A DNA stretch of 6,945 bases from Nitrospirales bacterium. Its GTDB lineage: Bacteria; Nitrospirota; Nitrospiria; Nitrospirales; UBA8639. The translations under genes and the position numbers were made by a program. The notes under the pieces were generated by a model. It was not told where the DNA came from and made no database searches. It saw only the letters and a list, made by a program, of their open reading frames with translations. Location: NCBI GenBank assembly GCA_029261305.1, contig JAJDBO010000256.1, forward strand, positions 1 to 6,945. The letters are read 5' to 3'. Each line of letters opens with the position of its first letter. The stretch's first letter is position 1. This document shows, in pieces, positions 1-6,453 of the stretch.

Positions 1-1481
1 CCATCGACCAAAATGCGATCATAGGCTTCCTGAAACAGAGTAAAATTACTGTGCTTAAACACATCAAAAACCGGACGCCCTCGCACCTCGTCAGCCCCCA
101 CCCCTAAAATGCGCTCAGCCGAATGATTGAAGGTCGTAATAGTCGCATGCACATCAATAGACAACACCCCAGAGGCAATGGTTTCCACCACGGCTTCAGT
201 ATAGGCTCGGCGACGATCAGCTTCTAAGTTTGATTGCACAAGAGATTGATTGGCTTCTTCTAGTTTAGCATTGCTTGTAGAGAGATCAGTCGTCATTCGA
301 TTGAAGGAATCAACCAGAGTCCCGATTTCATCTGTGGCCTTGACGGCAATTCGGACGCTCAGATCCCCACGCGCCACAGCCTCAGTCCCTTCCGCGAGTT
401 TTTGAATAGGCACCGTGATGCCTCGCGCCACATAAAACCCAAACCATGTGGCGCTAAACAACAGCAAGACCGTCACCACGGCCACAAAGAGATAGGCTCC
501 AGCCTTGATGGGATTTTCCATAGCTTTTATTTGCCGGAAATCGGTGTACTGACGTGCGATACCCTCCATTTTCCCTAACAACGCTTCCGAAACATACGTT
601 CCAACGACCACCACCCCCTCAATCCCTTCAGGGTCACTTCCAGAAGAAATTGGAATGGCGGCTCGTATGAGGCGTCCAGTAGGCGCCTCCTGGACCGTGG
701 TTAATTCCTTGCCAGTATCCAACACCTGCAATACGAGCTGGCCCACGGGTAAGCTCATCATTGAAGGAGGCACATCCGGATCAACCATTCGTGCAAGAGT
801 TTCCAATTTCGATGAAAAAATTTCTATGCCGGTGAGATTAAACTCGGCTCGTTTTCTAGCCATGGCAGCCATGAGGATTTCACGATGTTCCGGGCGTAAC
901 ATATCTTCACGGAAAATCTCTTTACTGATCGCATAAGCACTTTTTGTGGCCAACGCCGTATGGCCTTCGTGATACATCCTGGCCATTTCTTCAGAATCTT
1001 TCAGTACCTGCTCAATCTGGTCGTTAAACCAGACCTTCATGACCTCACTGATCACCCCACTCGCCACAAATGCTAATAACACCGTAGGAACCAAAGAAAA
1101 CCCAATAAACGCAGCGATTAACTTCGTGCGAAATCCCGAACCCAACAAACGATGCCTTCGCTCAAAATAGGCCTTAATGAGATTCCGTGACAAGAGAAGG
1201 GTGAGTACCACCAGTCCCACCACATCCAAATACACTAGAAACAACACGAGAGCATAGCTCGCACTGGGGAGCACGGAATCCGTCAACCCCGCCCCGGTCA
1301 TGCCATAGCGTGCATAGTAGGCCGTAAGAAGCAGACAGGGAATGAGCAGAAGAAGGACGATCCAAACAGGTTTCAGATGAAGATGTTGAGCCTTGGCACC
1401 CTGTTCTTCATCCTGAACAACACCCTCCCGAAGCTTGGAAGAGGGGAGAAGACGCGGGACTAATTTTGAGGGAGGTACCAT
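1..1481 (-). CDS. ntrY: NtrY-like membrane sensor histidine kinase, partial (C-terminus beyond window)
   Basis: My own translation of the minus strand gives 493 codons without a stop, running off base 1. Seen: four hydrophobic segments at about residues 38-57, 75-98, 119-143 and 327-351; between the second and third a basic stretch (SRNLIKAYFERRHRLLGSGF) typical of NtrY-family kinases; an extracytoplasmic sensor region at about 144-326; a HAMP linker at about 352-403 (ITVPIQKLAEG, ARGDLSVR, TDEIGTLVDSFN); and a PAS domain from about 425 (ETIASGVLSIDVHATITTFN). The phospho-accepting HisKA and ATPase domains would follow and are not in the window. Family knowledge: NtrY partners the response regulator NtrX and responds to nitrogen or redox state; the real ligand here is unknown. 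The start is uncertain. ATG 1481 has only a weak ribosome site, and the frame stays open upstream to another ATG at 1601. The gene lies downstream of the DUF1844 gene on the same strand. Membrane sensor kinase is near certain; the NtrY subfamily is likely. Confidence 0.85.
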   Translation of the reverse strand, partial: MVPPSKLVPRLLPSSKLREGVVQDEEQGAKAQHLHLKPVWIVLLLLIPCLLLTAYYARYGMTGAGLTDSVLPSASYALVLFLVYLDVVGLVVLTLLLSRNLIKAYFERRHRLLGSGFRTKLIAAFIGFSLVPTVLLAFVASGVISEVMKVWFNDQIEQVLKDSEEMARMYHEGHTALATKSAYAISKEIFREDMLRPEHREILMAAMARKRAEFNLTGIEIFSSKLETLARMVDPDVPPSMMSLPVGQLVLQVLDTGKELTTVQEAPTGRLIRAAIPISSGSDPEGIEGVVVVGTYVSEALLGKMEGIARQYTDFRQIKAMENPIKAGAYLFVAVVTVLLLFSATWFGFYVARGITVPIQKLAEGTEAVARGDLSVRIAVKATDEIGTLVDSFNRMTTDLSTSNAKLEEANQSLVQSNLEADRRRAYTEAVVETIASGVLSIDVHATITTFNHSAERILGVGADEVRGRPVFDVFKHSNFTLFQEAYDRILVD

Positions 1482-1578
1482 ATCAAGCCATTCCAAAAGA
1501 GTGAGCCCAGACGATTCCTGAGAATTCCCCAGCGAAAAAATTAGAGTGACGGCCAATTCATTGTTGTGTGATGATACT

Positions 1579-1595
1579 GACACCTCATTGGTGTC
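1579..1595. repeat. Perfect 6-bp inverted repeat with 5-base spacer (possible operator)
   Basis: GACACC at 1579-1584 and GGTGTC at 1590-1595 are exact reverse complements separated by TCATT. No T-run follows on either strand, so it does not look like an intrinsic terminator. It sits between the kinase start at 1481 and the plus-strand ribosome site at 1617-1622, a position suited to an operator for either direction. The protein that might bind it is unknown. Confidence 0.35.
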
Positions 1596-1629
1596 GCACA
1601 TATTGTATGCGGGATGAAGGAGAATTGAA

Positions 1630-1737
1630 ATGGCCGAAAACTATACGGAGGAGACGCGTTCTACCTGGTTGGAGGAGAGAATGACGTTAAGAGGTCAGGG
1701 GCTTCCCTGTAGCAGCCTGGACAAATTTCATCCGTAA
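1630..1737 (+). pseudogene. 35-codon ORF resembling the 5' end of a TMEM43-family gene, possible relic
   Basis: ATG 1630 is preceded by AAGGAG at 1617-1622 with a 7-base spacer, one of the best ribosome sites in the window. The peptide starts MAENYTEETRSTWLEER and ends at TAA 1735-1737. The opening resembles my recollection of bacterial TMEM43-family (PF07787) proteins, which begin with a short acidic stretch, Glu-x-Thr, then Ser-x-Trp and a basic residue before a membrane helix. No membrane helix follows here. After codon 19 the ORF enters the tail of the opposite-strand DUF1844 gene, where its reading is probably meaningless. Interpretation: the surviving 5' end of a deleted gene, or a very small peptide gene. 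The family assignment is from memory and rests on about 17 residues, so it is tentative. Confidence 0.3.
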
Positions 1738-2112
1738 GGTGTACAGCATATCCTTCATCACCGCAGCTTCTTCCGGTGTTAAATTTCCTTTGGTTTTCTC
1801 ATCGAGAATAGAAAGAATATCGACAATCTCTTTGGCTTGCGGCAAATTCACTGGCGTATTAGGTTGGTCAGGACTCAACTTTTCGCCCATCAGCATGAGG
1901 GCAGAAGAACTCAACGAAAAAATGAATGAGGAAAAATTCAGAGGGGGAGCATGGTCATGCACATGGTCGGAGGCCATGGATGCCTCTTCCGCCACCTCTG
2001 AATCAGGCAAATCGGGCGAAGGCGAAGGTGCGTCTTGAGAACCCGCAGCTTCTTCACGACTTTGGCCGCGCTTATCACGAACAACAAACCCTTGTTCTTC
2101 TTCCTCAGCCAT
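1687..2112 (-). CDS. DUF1844 domain protein
   Basis: A 141-residue cytoplasmic protein. Residues about 58-133 match the DUF1844 family (PF08899): LNFSSFIFSLSSSALMLMGE, then VNLPQAKEIVDILSILDEKTKGNLTPEE and a closing LRMKFVQA-type segment. The function of this family is unknown; its members are small helical proteins found in Deltaproteobacteria, Acidobacteria and Nitrospirota among others. The first 57 residues are low complexity, rich in Glu, Ser and Pro, with a small histidine cluster (HVHDHAP, 50-56) just before the domain. The start at ATG 2112 is supported by AGGAG with a 7-base spacer. An extended -10 lies about 30 bases upstream. It is transcribed divergently from mazG, and the sensor kinase gene follows it on the same strand after a gap of 86-206 bases depending on that gene's start. 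Confidence 0.88.
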   Translation of the reverse strand: MAEEEEQGFVVRDKRGQSREEAAGSQDAPSPSPDLPDSEVAEEASMASDHVHDHAPPLNFSSFIFSLSSSALMLMGEKLSPDQPNTPVNLPQAKEIVDILSILDEKTKGNLTPEEAAVMKDMLYTLRMKFVQAATGKPLTS

Positions 2113-2143
2113 AACATCACTCCTAAATTATTGAGAAGAGAAA

Positions 2144-2152
2144 ATTATCACA
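2144..2152 (-). promoter_or_regulatory. Extended -10 promoter element for the DUF1844 gene
   Basis: Read on the minus strand this is TGTGATAAT: a TG, one base, then GATAAT (5 of 6 to TATAAT). Transcription would begin near 2137, giving a leader of about 25 bases that contains the AGGAG site. No good -35 is visible at 16-18 bases, which is acceptable for an extended -10 promoter. Confidence 0.4.
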
Positions 2153-2181
2153 ATCATCACCCCCTCGCAAGGCGACAAGCA

Positions 2182-2209
2182 TTGAAGACCGTTTAGAAAC
2201 CGGTATAAT
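2182..2209 (+). promoter_or_regulatory. Sigma-70-type promoter for mazG
   Basis: TTGAAG at 2182-2187 (4 of 6 to TTGACA) and a perfect TATAAT at 2204-2209 are separated by 16 bases. The start of transcription would be near 2216, leaving an untranslated leader of nearly 90 bases before mazG. This is the clearest promoter in the window. Confidence 0.6.
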
Positions 2210-2229
2210 GAGCTCCTTACTCTCTCACG

Positions 2230-2259
2230 TTCACACAAGGATTTTCTCGACGATATGAT
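2230..2259 (+). promoter_or_regulatory. Possible second mazG promoter
   Basis: TTCACA at 2230-2235 and TATGAT at 2254-2259 with an 18-base spacer. This would start near 2266 and give a leader of about 38 bases. It is weaker than the TATAAT promoter upstream. The Fur-like box at 2256-2270 overlaps its -10 element. Confidence 0.25.
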
Positions 2260-2270
2260 AATGATTAGGA
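2256..2270. promoter_or_regulatory. Fur-box-like 7-1-7 sequence
   Basis: TGATAATGATTAGGA compared with the classical 7-1-7 Fur pattern TGATAATnATTATCA matches 12 of 14 specified bases: the left arm is perfect and the right arm is 5 of 7. It lies 34 bases before the mazG start and downstream of the main promoter, a position where a bound repressor could block transcription. The match is read by eye in AT-rich intergenic DNA and may be chance. Confidence 0.25.
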
Positions 2271-2303
2271 CACCTCTCAAATTCCAGATTCGCGTGCATA
2301 TTT

Positions 2304-3182
2304 ATGTCAAAGCCCTTTGATGATCTTGTCGCCATTGTCGCCCAACTACGCGCGCCTGATGGCTGCCCCTGGGACCAGAAACAAACCCATGATTCACTCA
2401 AGCCCTATTTGATTGAGGAGTCCTATGAAGTCCTTGAAGCCCTTGATCGAAATGACTCGCGTCAACTTCGTGAGGAATTAGGTGACCTTCTTCTTCAAGT
2501 CTTACTCCATTCCGAGATTGAAAAAGAACTCGCTCATTTCACCATCCAAGATGTGATGGGAACCTTGAGTGAGAAATTGGTGAGACGACATCCTCATGTG
2601 TTTGAAGTATCCCACAAAGCCGAGCCTTCATTGAATGCAGACCAGGTCGTGAATCAATGGGAAAAAATAAAGCAAGCTGAACGAACCAGCCAGGGACAAC
2701 CCGATTCAGTTTTAGAAGGCGTTCCCATTGCCCTCCCTGCCCTTTTAAGAGCCTATCAAGTTCAAAAACGTGCGGCTCGTGTTGGTTTTGATTGGGAGAA
2801 ACCTGAACAGGTGATTGAAAAACTCGATGAAGAGTTACAGGAACTTCGCGAGGCCTCTCACCGACATCAATTGAACCAGGCCTCATCACCCTCAGGAAAT
2901 GATGACGCCTCTTTGATGCAATCTCAGAAAGACATCGAACAAGAATTTGGAGACGTGCTCTTCACCATTGCCAATTTAGCCAGACATTTACACATTAATC
3001 CTGAAGAGGCGCTACGGAAATCCTGCAACAAATTTGTGGCTCGCTTTGGGAGCATGGAGCAACAGGCTGCGGAGGCGAATAAAGAACTTCAACAACTCAC
3101 ACCAGAAGAATGGGAAAGATTGTGGAACGCAGCAAAAACAGACGAGCGAATAACCAACAATCTCCCATCATCCTCTTCATGA
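2304..3182 (+). CDS. mazG: Nucleoside triphosphate pyrophosphohydrolase MazG
   Basis: A 292-residue cytoplasmic enzyme that hydrolyses (d)NTPs, including non-canonical ones, to NMP and pyrophosphate; in E. coli it also affects ppGpp levels. Two tandem MazG domains are visible. The first, about 1-125, has APDGCPWDQKQTH, the metal-binding EESYE (38-42) and EELGD (57-61), and KLVRRHPHVF (91-100). The second, about 150-280, has VGFDWEK, DEELQEL (175-181) and EQEFGD (212-217), and ends in LTPEEWERLWNAAK. Residues about 184-208 form a Ser/Asn/Gln-rich linker inside the second domain, somewhat longer than in E. coli MazG. All key acidic residues are present in both domains. ATG 2304 is the only ATG before the in-frame stop at 2262-2264, but there is no recognisable ribosome site. 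The 209-residue membrane-anchored gene follows after 14 bases, so they probably form one operon. Confidence 0.95.
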   Translation: MSKPFDDLVAIVAQLRAPDGCPWDQKQTHDSLKPYLIEESYEVLEALDRNDSRQLREELGDLLLQVLLHSEIEKELAHFTIQDVMGTLSEKLVRRHPHVFEVSHKAEPSLNADQVVNQWEKIKQAERTSQGQPDSVLEGVPIALPALLRAYQVQKRAARVGFDWEKPEQVIEKLDEELQELREASHRHQLNQASSPSGNDDASLMQSQKDIEQEFGDVLFTIANLARHLHINPEEALRKSCNKFVARFGSMEQQAAEANKELQQLTPEEWERLWNAAKTDERITNNLPSSSS

Positions 3183-3196
3183 CGGAGTAAACTCTC

Positions 3197-3826
3197 ATGA
3201 GTGACCCAGAGAATCAAGACGGAAAACGCGTAGGCATCCACCCTTTGATTGTGGTCTTCGGCGTGATTTTTGGGCTATGGATCTTTATCCAAGCCATTAT
3301 TCCCAAATCAAAAAATATTCAACCCCCACAAGGACATGAATCCGTCTCCAAACAAACCGCCAACATGCTCAAAGAGGCGAAAACCACGAGCGTACCCACA
3401 TTTAAAATGACCGCGACGGTATCCTCGATGAATACCATCAGCATCCTTGTCCCTGAGCAAACGACAGACAGCCAGGTCGTGGCATTAATCACCTATCTCC
3501 GTGATGCACGAAAAGATGGGACCCTTGCCTCCATCCTTCCCCCAACAACCCTGGGAAACGACCTCGGGGACTTTTCCATTGCCGATATCGTCATTTTTTC
3601 CGATCGCCAATATGCCGTGGAACAAGCCATCAAAATATTATCAGTCGGGGCCCATGCTCCCGGAGATATTTACGGGGAAGATATTCCCTATGAAGTAGCG
3701 ATGGAACAAGTTCGCGGCCATTATCTCGTGAACCTCAATGACAAAGATAAGTTAGAGCAAGCCTCCCTCGGGTATGGAGAAGAAGCCACAGGACTCTATT
3801 CACGACGCTACCTTCCGATCTTTTAA
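3197..3826 (+). CDS. Hypothetical single-pass membrane-anchored protein
   Basis: 209 residues, not assignable to a named family. Seen: a short polar N-terminus, one membrane segment at about residues 15-35 (IHPLIVVFGVIFGLWIFIQA), a flexible stretch to about 68, then a soluble domain to the C-terminus. That domain has an alternating strand/helix look: MNTISILVPEQTTDSQVVAL then a helix with Arg/Lys (YLRDARKDGTL), then FSIADIVIFSDRQYAVEQAI. It ends with a Tyr/Arg-rich tail (LYSRRYLPIF). There is no signal-peptidase site after the hydrophobic segment, so it is probably an anchored protein with the domain outside the cytoplasm. GGAG at 3184-3187 with a 9-base spacer supports ATG 3197. It is probably co-transcribed with mazG, but nothing in the sequence shows a shared function. 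It is clearly a real gene by composition and ribosome site. Confidence 0.8.
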   Translation: MSDPENQDGKRVGIHPLIVVFGVIFGLWIFIQAIIPKSKNIQPPQGHESVSKQTANMLKEAKTTSVPTFKMTATVSSMNTISILVPEQTTDSQVVALITYLRDARKDGTLASILPPTTLGNDLGDFSIADIVIFSDRQYAVEQAIKILSVGAHAPGDIYGEDIPYEVAMEQVRGHYLVNLNDKDKLEQASLGYGEEATGLYSRRYLPIF

Positions 3827-3851
3827 ATAAGGGATTTGACGAAAGGAGACT

Positions 3852-4097
3852 ATGAGGTTAGGCGATGAACATATTGGCATTGCCCAAAATTATCGGGCTA
3901 TATCGAAGAGAGTACTCCCCTCAAAATATTCAAGACTGATTGGGTGCAAAGATAAAAAAAAGGAAACACTAGCAGAAAATTTTGGAGGGATATTTCTTAG
4001 GCTAATTTCATTCTACAGACCTACGGTCTTTTTAATTTCTTCCCGCAAGCGGTCTCGTTCTTCCTTCATCCAAATTTCGAGTTTGGGAAAGAGGTGA
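3852..4097 (+). CDS. Doubtful small ORF after the mazG operon
   Basis: 81 codons from ATG 3852, preceded by AAAGGAG but with only a 3-base spacer. The peptide is basic and has no recognisable domain. Its last 28 codons run antisense through the tail of the hypothetical gene that ends at 4013, which argues against it. A second overlapping ORF, ATG 3865 to TGA 3937-3939 (24 codons, starting MNILALPKIIGLYRREY), also sits behind this purine-rich site. Either could be a small peptide gene or the trace of a lost gene. I favour neither; the interval 3827-4012 otherwise holds only the terminator hairpin at its end. Confidence 0.15.
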   Translation: MRLGDEHIGIAQNYRAISKRVLPSKYSRLIGCKDKKKETLAENFGGIFLRLISFYRPTVFLISSRKRSRSSFIQISSLGKR

Positions 4098-4420
4098 GAC
4101 AACTCTCCAGCAAAGGGTCCAATCATGACATCAAGACGCTCATCAAACATGTGCACTTCATTGGCCAGTTCGAGTTTTCGATTTCCAATCGCACGAGAGA
4201 GGATTTGGTTAATGCGAAGCTGTTGACCAGCTGATCCACCTGAGACTTCCAATATTGTGGTCTTCAGCACATCCAACTCTTCGTCCAACCCAATTTTCAC
4301 GCGAACGCCTTGTGGCGTGGCCCAATCAGGACGTTGAATCGAATAATCATAGGACAATGCCGACTCTTTGGGTTCTCGATACGGCCCCATGACATTTAAT
4401 ATGGTGAATTCCCCGCTCAT
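4013..4420 (-). CDS. Conserved-looking hypothetical protein, 135 residues
   Basis: I do not recognise a family. The start chosen is ATG 4420, because AAAGGA lies just upstream with a good spacer (AAAGGAATTGTTATG); the frame is open further up to 4573, but those 51 residues are basic and Cys-rich and unlike the rest. Seen: an N-terminal part rich in aromatic and polar residues (MSGEFTILNVMGPYREPKES), a central VKIGLDEELDVLKTTILEV segment, and a C-terminal half that is probably helical and strongly charged, ending EERDRLREEIKKTVGL. No signal peptide, membrane helix or Cys motif. It lies 185 bases downstream of the tRNA-Pro gene on the same strand and converges on the mazG operon. Confidence 0.75.
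   Translation of the reverse strand: MSGEFTILNVMGPYREPKESALSYDYSIQRPDWATPQGVRVKIGLDEELDVLKTTILEVSGGSAGQQLRINQILSRAIGNRKLELANEVHMFDERLDVMIGPFAGELSHLFPKLEIWMKEERDRLREEIKKTVGL
4017..4033 (+). terminator. Weak intrinsic terminator at the end of the mazG operon
   Basis: AGACC (4017-4021), loop TAC, GGTCT (4025-4029), then T through 4033. The stem is only 5 bp and the T-run short. It lies inside the last codons of the opposite-strand hypothetical gene, so its base pairing also encodes that protein's C-terminus. It would stop plus-strand transcripts from running antisense into that gene. Confidence 0.35.
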
Positions 4421-4682
<262 letters not shown>

Positions 4683-4687
4683 AAAAA

Positions 4688-5809
4688 TTATTCAAGCCTG
4701 GCTCGTGACCCCAATGGCACATAGGGGAAACCATGAGCCTCAGCGACAGCCTGGTAGGTGACATTTCCCTGCTGCACATTCACACCTTTCGCAAGCCAGG
4801 AATCAGCATGAATAGCCTGCTCAATCCCCATGTCAGCCAATCGGACTATAAAAGGTAGCGTTGCATTGGTCAAGGCGTGCGTAGCCGTCACCGGAACGAT
4901 ACCTGGAATATTGGTCACCCCATAATGCAATACCCCTTCGCATTCATAGACTGGTTCGGAATGAGTGGTGGGTCGAATGGTTTCCACGCACCCTCCCTGA
5001 TCCACGGCCACATCAATAATGACGGACCCAGGTTTCATGGTGGCCACCATGGCACGAGATACCAATTGAGGAGCTTTTGCCCCCTTGATCATGGCCGCCC
5101 CTACCAACAGATCAGCATCTTGAATGGTTTTTTCCATTGCAACCCGATTGGGAAATAGAGTTGTGACACACCCCGCAAAGCGTTCCTCTAAACGCTGTAA
5201 TTGATCGACATCGACACTAAACACGGTCACCCGAGCTCCCATCCCCACGGCAAGCTGGACAGCAGCAGCTCCCACTCCACCAGCACCAATAATCACCACA
5301 TGAGCCGCCCTTACCCCTGGGACACCCCCGAGTAGGAGCCCTCGACCACCACTCGTCCTTTCTAAATAATGCGCCCCGATTTGAATAGACATGCGTCCGG
5401 CAATTTGGCTCATCGGCAGCAGCATGGGTAAACGTCCGGCATGATCTTCCGTGGTTTCATAGGCAATCGCGGTTACTTTTGAATCCACCAACGCTTGGGT
5501 CAGTTCTTTCGAGGCAGCCAAATGGAGAAACGTAAATAGGGTGTGACGTGCGGTAAAAAAAGGTACCTCCGATAGGAGTGGGTCTTTCACCTTCATTATT
5601 AGGGTTGACTCCCGAAACACTTCCTCTTTGGATTCTGTTACCCGCCCACCAACCCGTCGATAGTCTTCATCGGTGAATCCACTACCCTGGCCAGCATCTT
5701 TCTCTATCCACACCACATGTCCATGCCCAATTAATTCAGCCACACCTTCCGGAGTTAAAGCCACTCGAAATTCTTGATCCTTGATTTCCCGAAGAATGCC
5801 GATGTCCAT
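4688..5809 (-). CDS. ald: Alanine dehydrogenase
   Basis: 373 residues, the family's usual size. It catalyses the reversible NAD-dependent deamination of L-alanine to pyruvate and ammonium, linking carbon and nitrogen metabolism in the cytoplasm. The catalytic and substrate residues fall at canonical numbers: Arg15, Lys75 (KVKDP), His96 (FTFLHLA) and Asp270 (DVAVDQGG). The NAD fold begins at [10 protein letters not shown] (171-180), and [10 protein letters not shown] and [11 protein letters not shown] are family signatures. The start is ATG 5809 ([10 protein letters not shown]), with AAAGG about 8 bases upstream; the frame is open to 5911, but the extra 34 residues have no counterpart in the family. 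One oddity: at the end of the second strand of the NAD fold, where the family usually has Asp (VLDIN), the sequence is VFSVD, with Ser198 and an Asp two positions later. tRNA-Pro follows after 5 bases. Confidence 0.96.
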   Translation of the reverse strand: MDIGILREIKDQEFRVALTPEGVAELIGHGHVVWIEKDAGQGSGFTDEDYRRVGGRVTESKEEVFRESTLIMKVKDPLLSEVPFFTARHTLFTFLHLAASKELTQALVDSKVTAIAYETTEDHAGRLPMLLPMSQIAGRMSIQIGAHYLERTSGGRGLLLGGVPGVRAAHVVIIGAGGVGAAAVQLAVGMGARVTVFSVDVDQLQRLEERFAGCVTTLFPNRVAMEKTIQDADLLVGAAMIKGAKAPQLVSRAMVATMKPGSVIIDVAVDQGGCVETIRPTTHSEPVYECEGVLHYGVTNIPGIVPVTATHALTNATLPFIVRLADMGIEQAIHADSWLAKGVNVQQGNVTYQAVAEAHGFPYVPLGSRARLE

Positions 5810-6001
5810 GTTGAATACCTTTCGGAAAAAGTTGAACCACGGAACCCACACAAAAGTACACAGATCGACTCCTGTTATTCTCTCATGGCCCTTGGCAGAA
5901 CAACAATACAATTCCCATAGCCTCGTCTAAGAGAGCTCATAGTCGCATCTATTCCGATAAGGCCCATGACTTGCCTAATCCAGGGTATCTAGAGTATTAC
6001 A
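5810..6001. other. Divergent intergenic region between ald and the ferredoxin gene
   Basis: It must hold the promoters for ald (minus) and the ferredoxin gene (plus). I found no convincing -35/-10 pair in either direction. Visible elements are the ald ribosome site just beyond 5815 and an AGAG at 5991-5994 that may serve the ferredoxin start. No repeat, RNA gene or small ORF stands out. Confidence 0.4.
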
Positions 6002-6376
6002 GTGAGGATGAGTGGCTTCAAACACCATATTTTTATTTGTATCAACCAACGACCCAAGGGGGATCCTCGAGGGTGCTGCGCAGATAATGGATCTGTGGAG
6101 CTTCACGGGTTTTTCAAAAAAGAGGTGGAGCGTTTAGGGTTGAAGGGCATTGTTCGAGCCAATAAAGCCGGGTGTCTTGACCACTGTGAATACGGGCCAA
6201 GCATTGTGATTTACCCTGAAGGCGTGTGGTACTGGGTGGGCAGCAATGCGGATGTGACTGAGATTATGGAACGTCATATTCTCAAAGGGGAACTCGTTGA
6301 ACGATTACTCATGCCAGGGCATGATGTTCCACCGATCCAATTAAATTCTCGAGTAACCACAGGTTCTGGACAATAG
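6002..6376 (+). CDS. Thioredoxin-like [2Fe-2S] ferredoxin
   Basis: 124 residues, a cytoplasmic electron carrier of the Shethna/Fd4 type. The N-terminus HHIFICINQRPKGDPRGCC and the segment ANKAGCLDHCEYGP are family signatures. The cluster ligands are most likely Cys13, Cys26, Cys58 and Cys62, giving C-x12-C-x31-C-x3-C, with Cys25 next to Cys26. GPSIVIYPEGVWYW and the following acidic helix complete the thioredoxin-like fold; the last 20 or so residues form a polar tail. Two starts are possible: GTG 6002, with AGAG seven bases upstream, or ATG 6008, which has GTGAGG directly against it. I use 6002 on spacing. Members often accompany hydrogenases, formate dehydrogenases or nitrogen metabolism genes, but the neighbours here are ald (divergent) and an unknown gene, so the partner is unclear. 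Confidence 0.92.
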   Translation: MRMSGFKHHIFICINQRPKGDPRGCCADNGSVELHGFFKKEVERLGLKGIVRANKAGCLDHCEYGPSIVIYPEGVWYWVGSNADVTEIMERHILKGELVERLLMPGHDVPPIQLNSRVTTGSGQ

Positions 6377-6453
6377 GACAGTACCGCTGAATCCCTCACA
6401 TCAGGCCCTATCGCATCTCAAAAATGTACACTCATCATGTCGAGGATGGCACC

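Noticed and set aside
655..936. 93-codon plus-strand ORF
   Set aside because: It lies entirely antisense to the sensor kinase, whose frame shows clear HAMP, PAS and membrane features; no ribosome site or recognisable protein.
1739..2114. Plus-strand ORFs across the DUF1844 gene
   Set aside because: Antisense to a gene with a recognised domain and a good ribosome site; no family resemblance.
2539..2889. 116-codon minus-strand ORF inside mazG
   Set aside because: Mirror of the mazG coding frame; the plus-strand frame carries all MazG motifs.
3953..3962. A-run read as a T-run terminator on the minus strand
   Set aside because: No stable stem precedes it on the minus strand.
5810..5911. 34-residue N-terminal extension of Ald
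   Set aside because: Ald proteins begin at M-x-I-G; ATG 5809 has AAAGG at a suitable distance and puts the catalytic residues at their canonical numbers.
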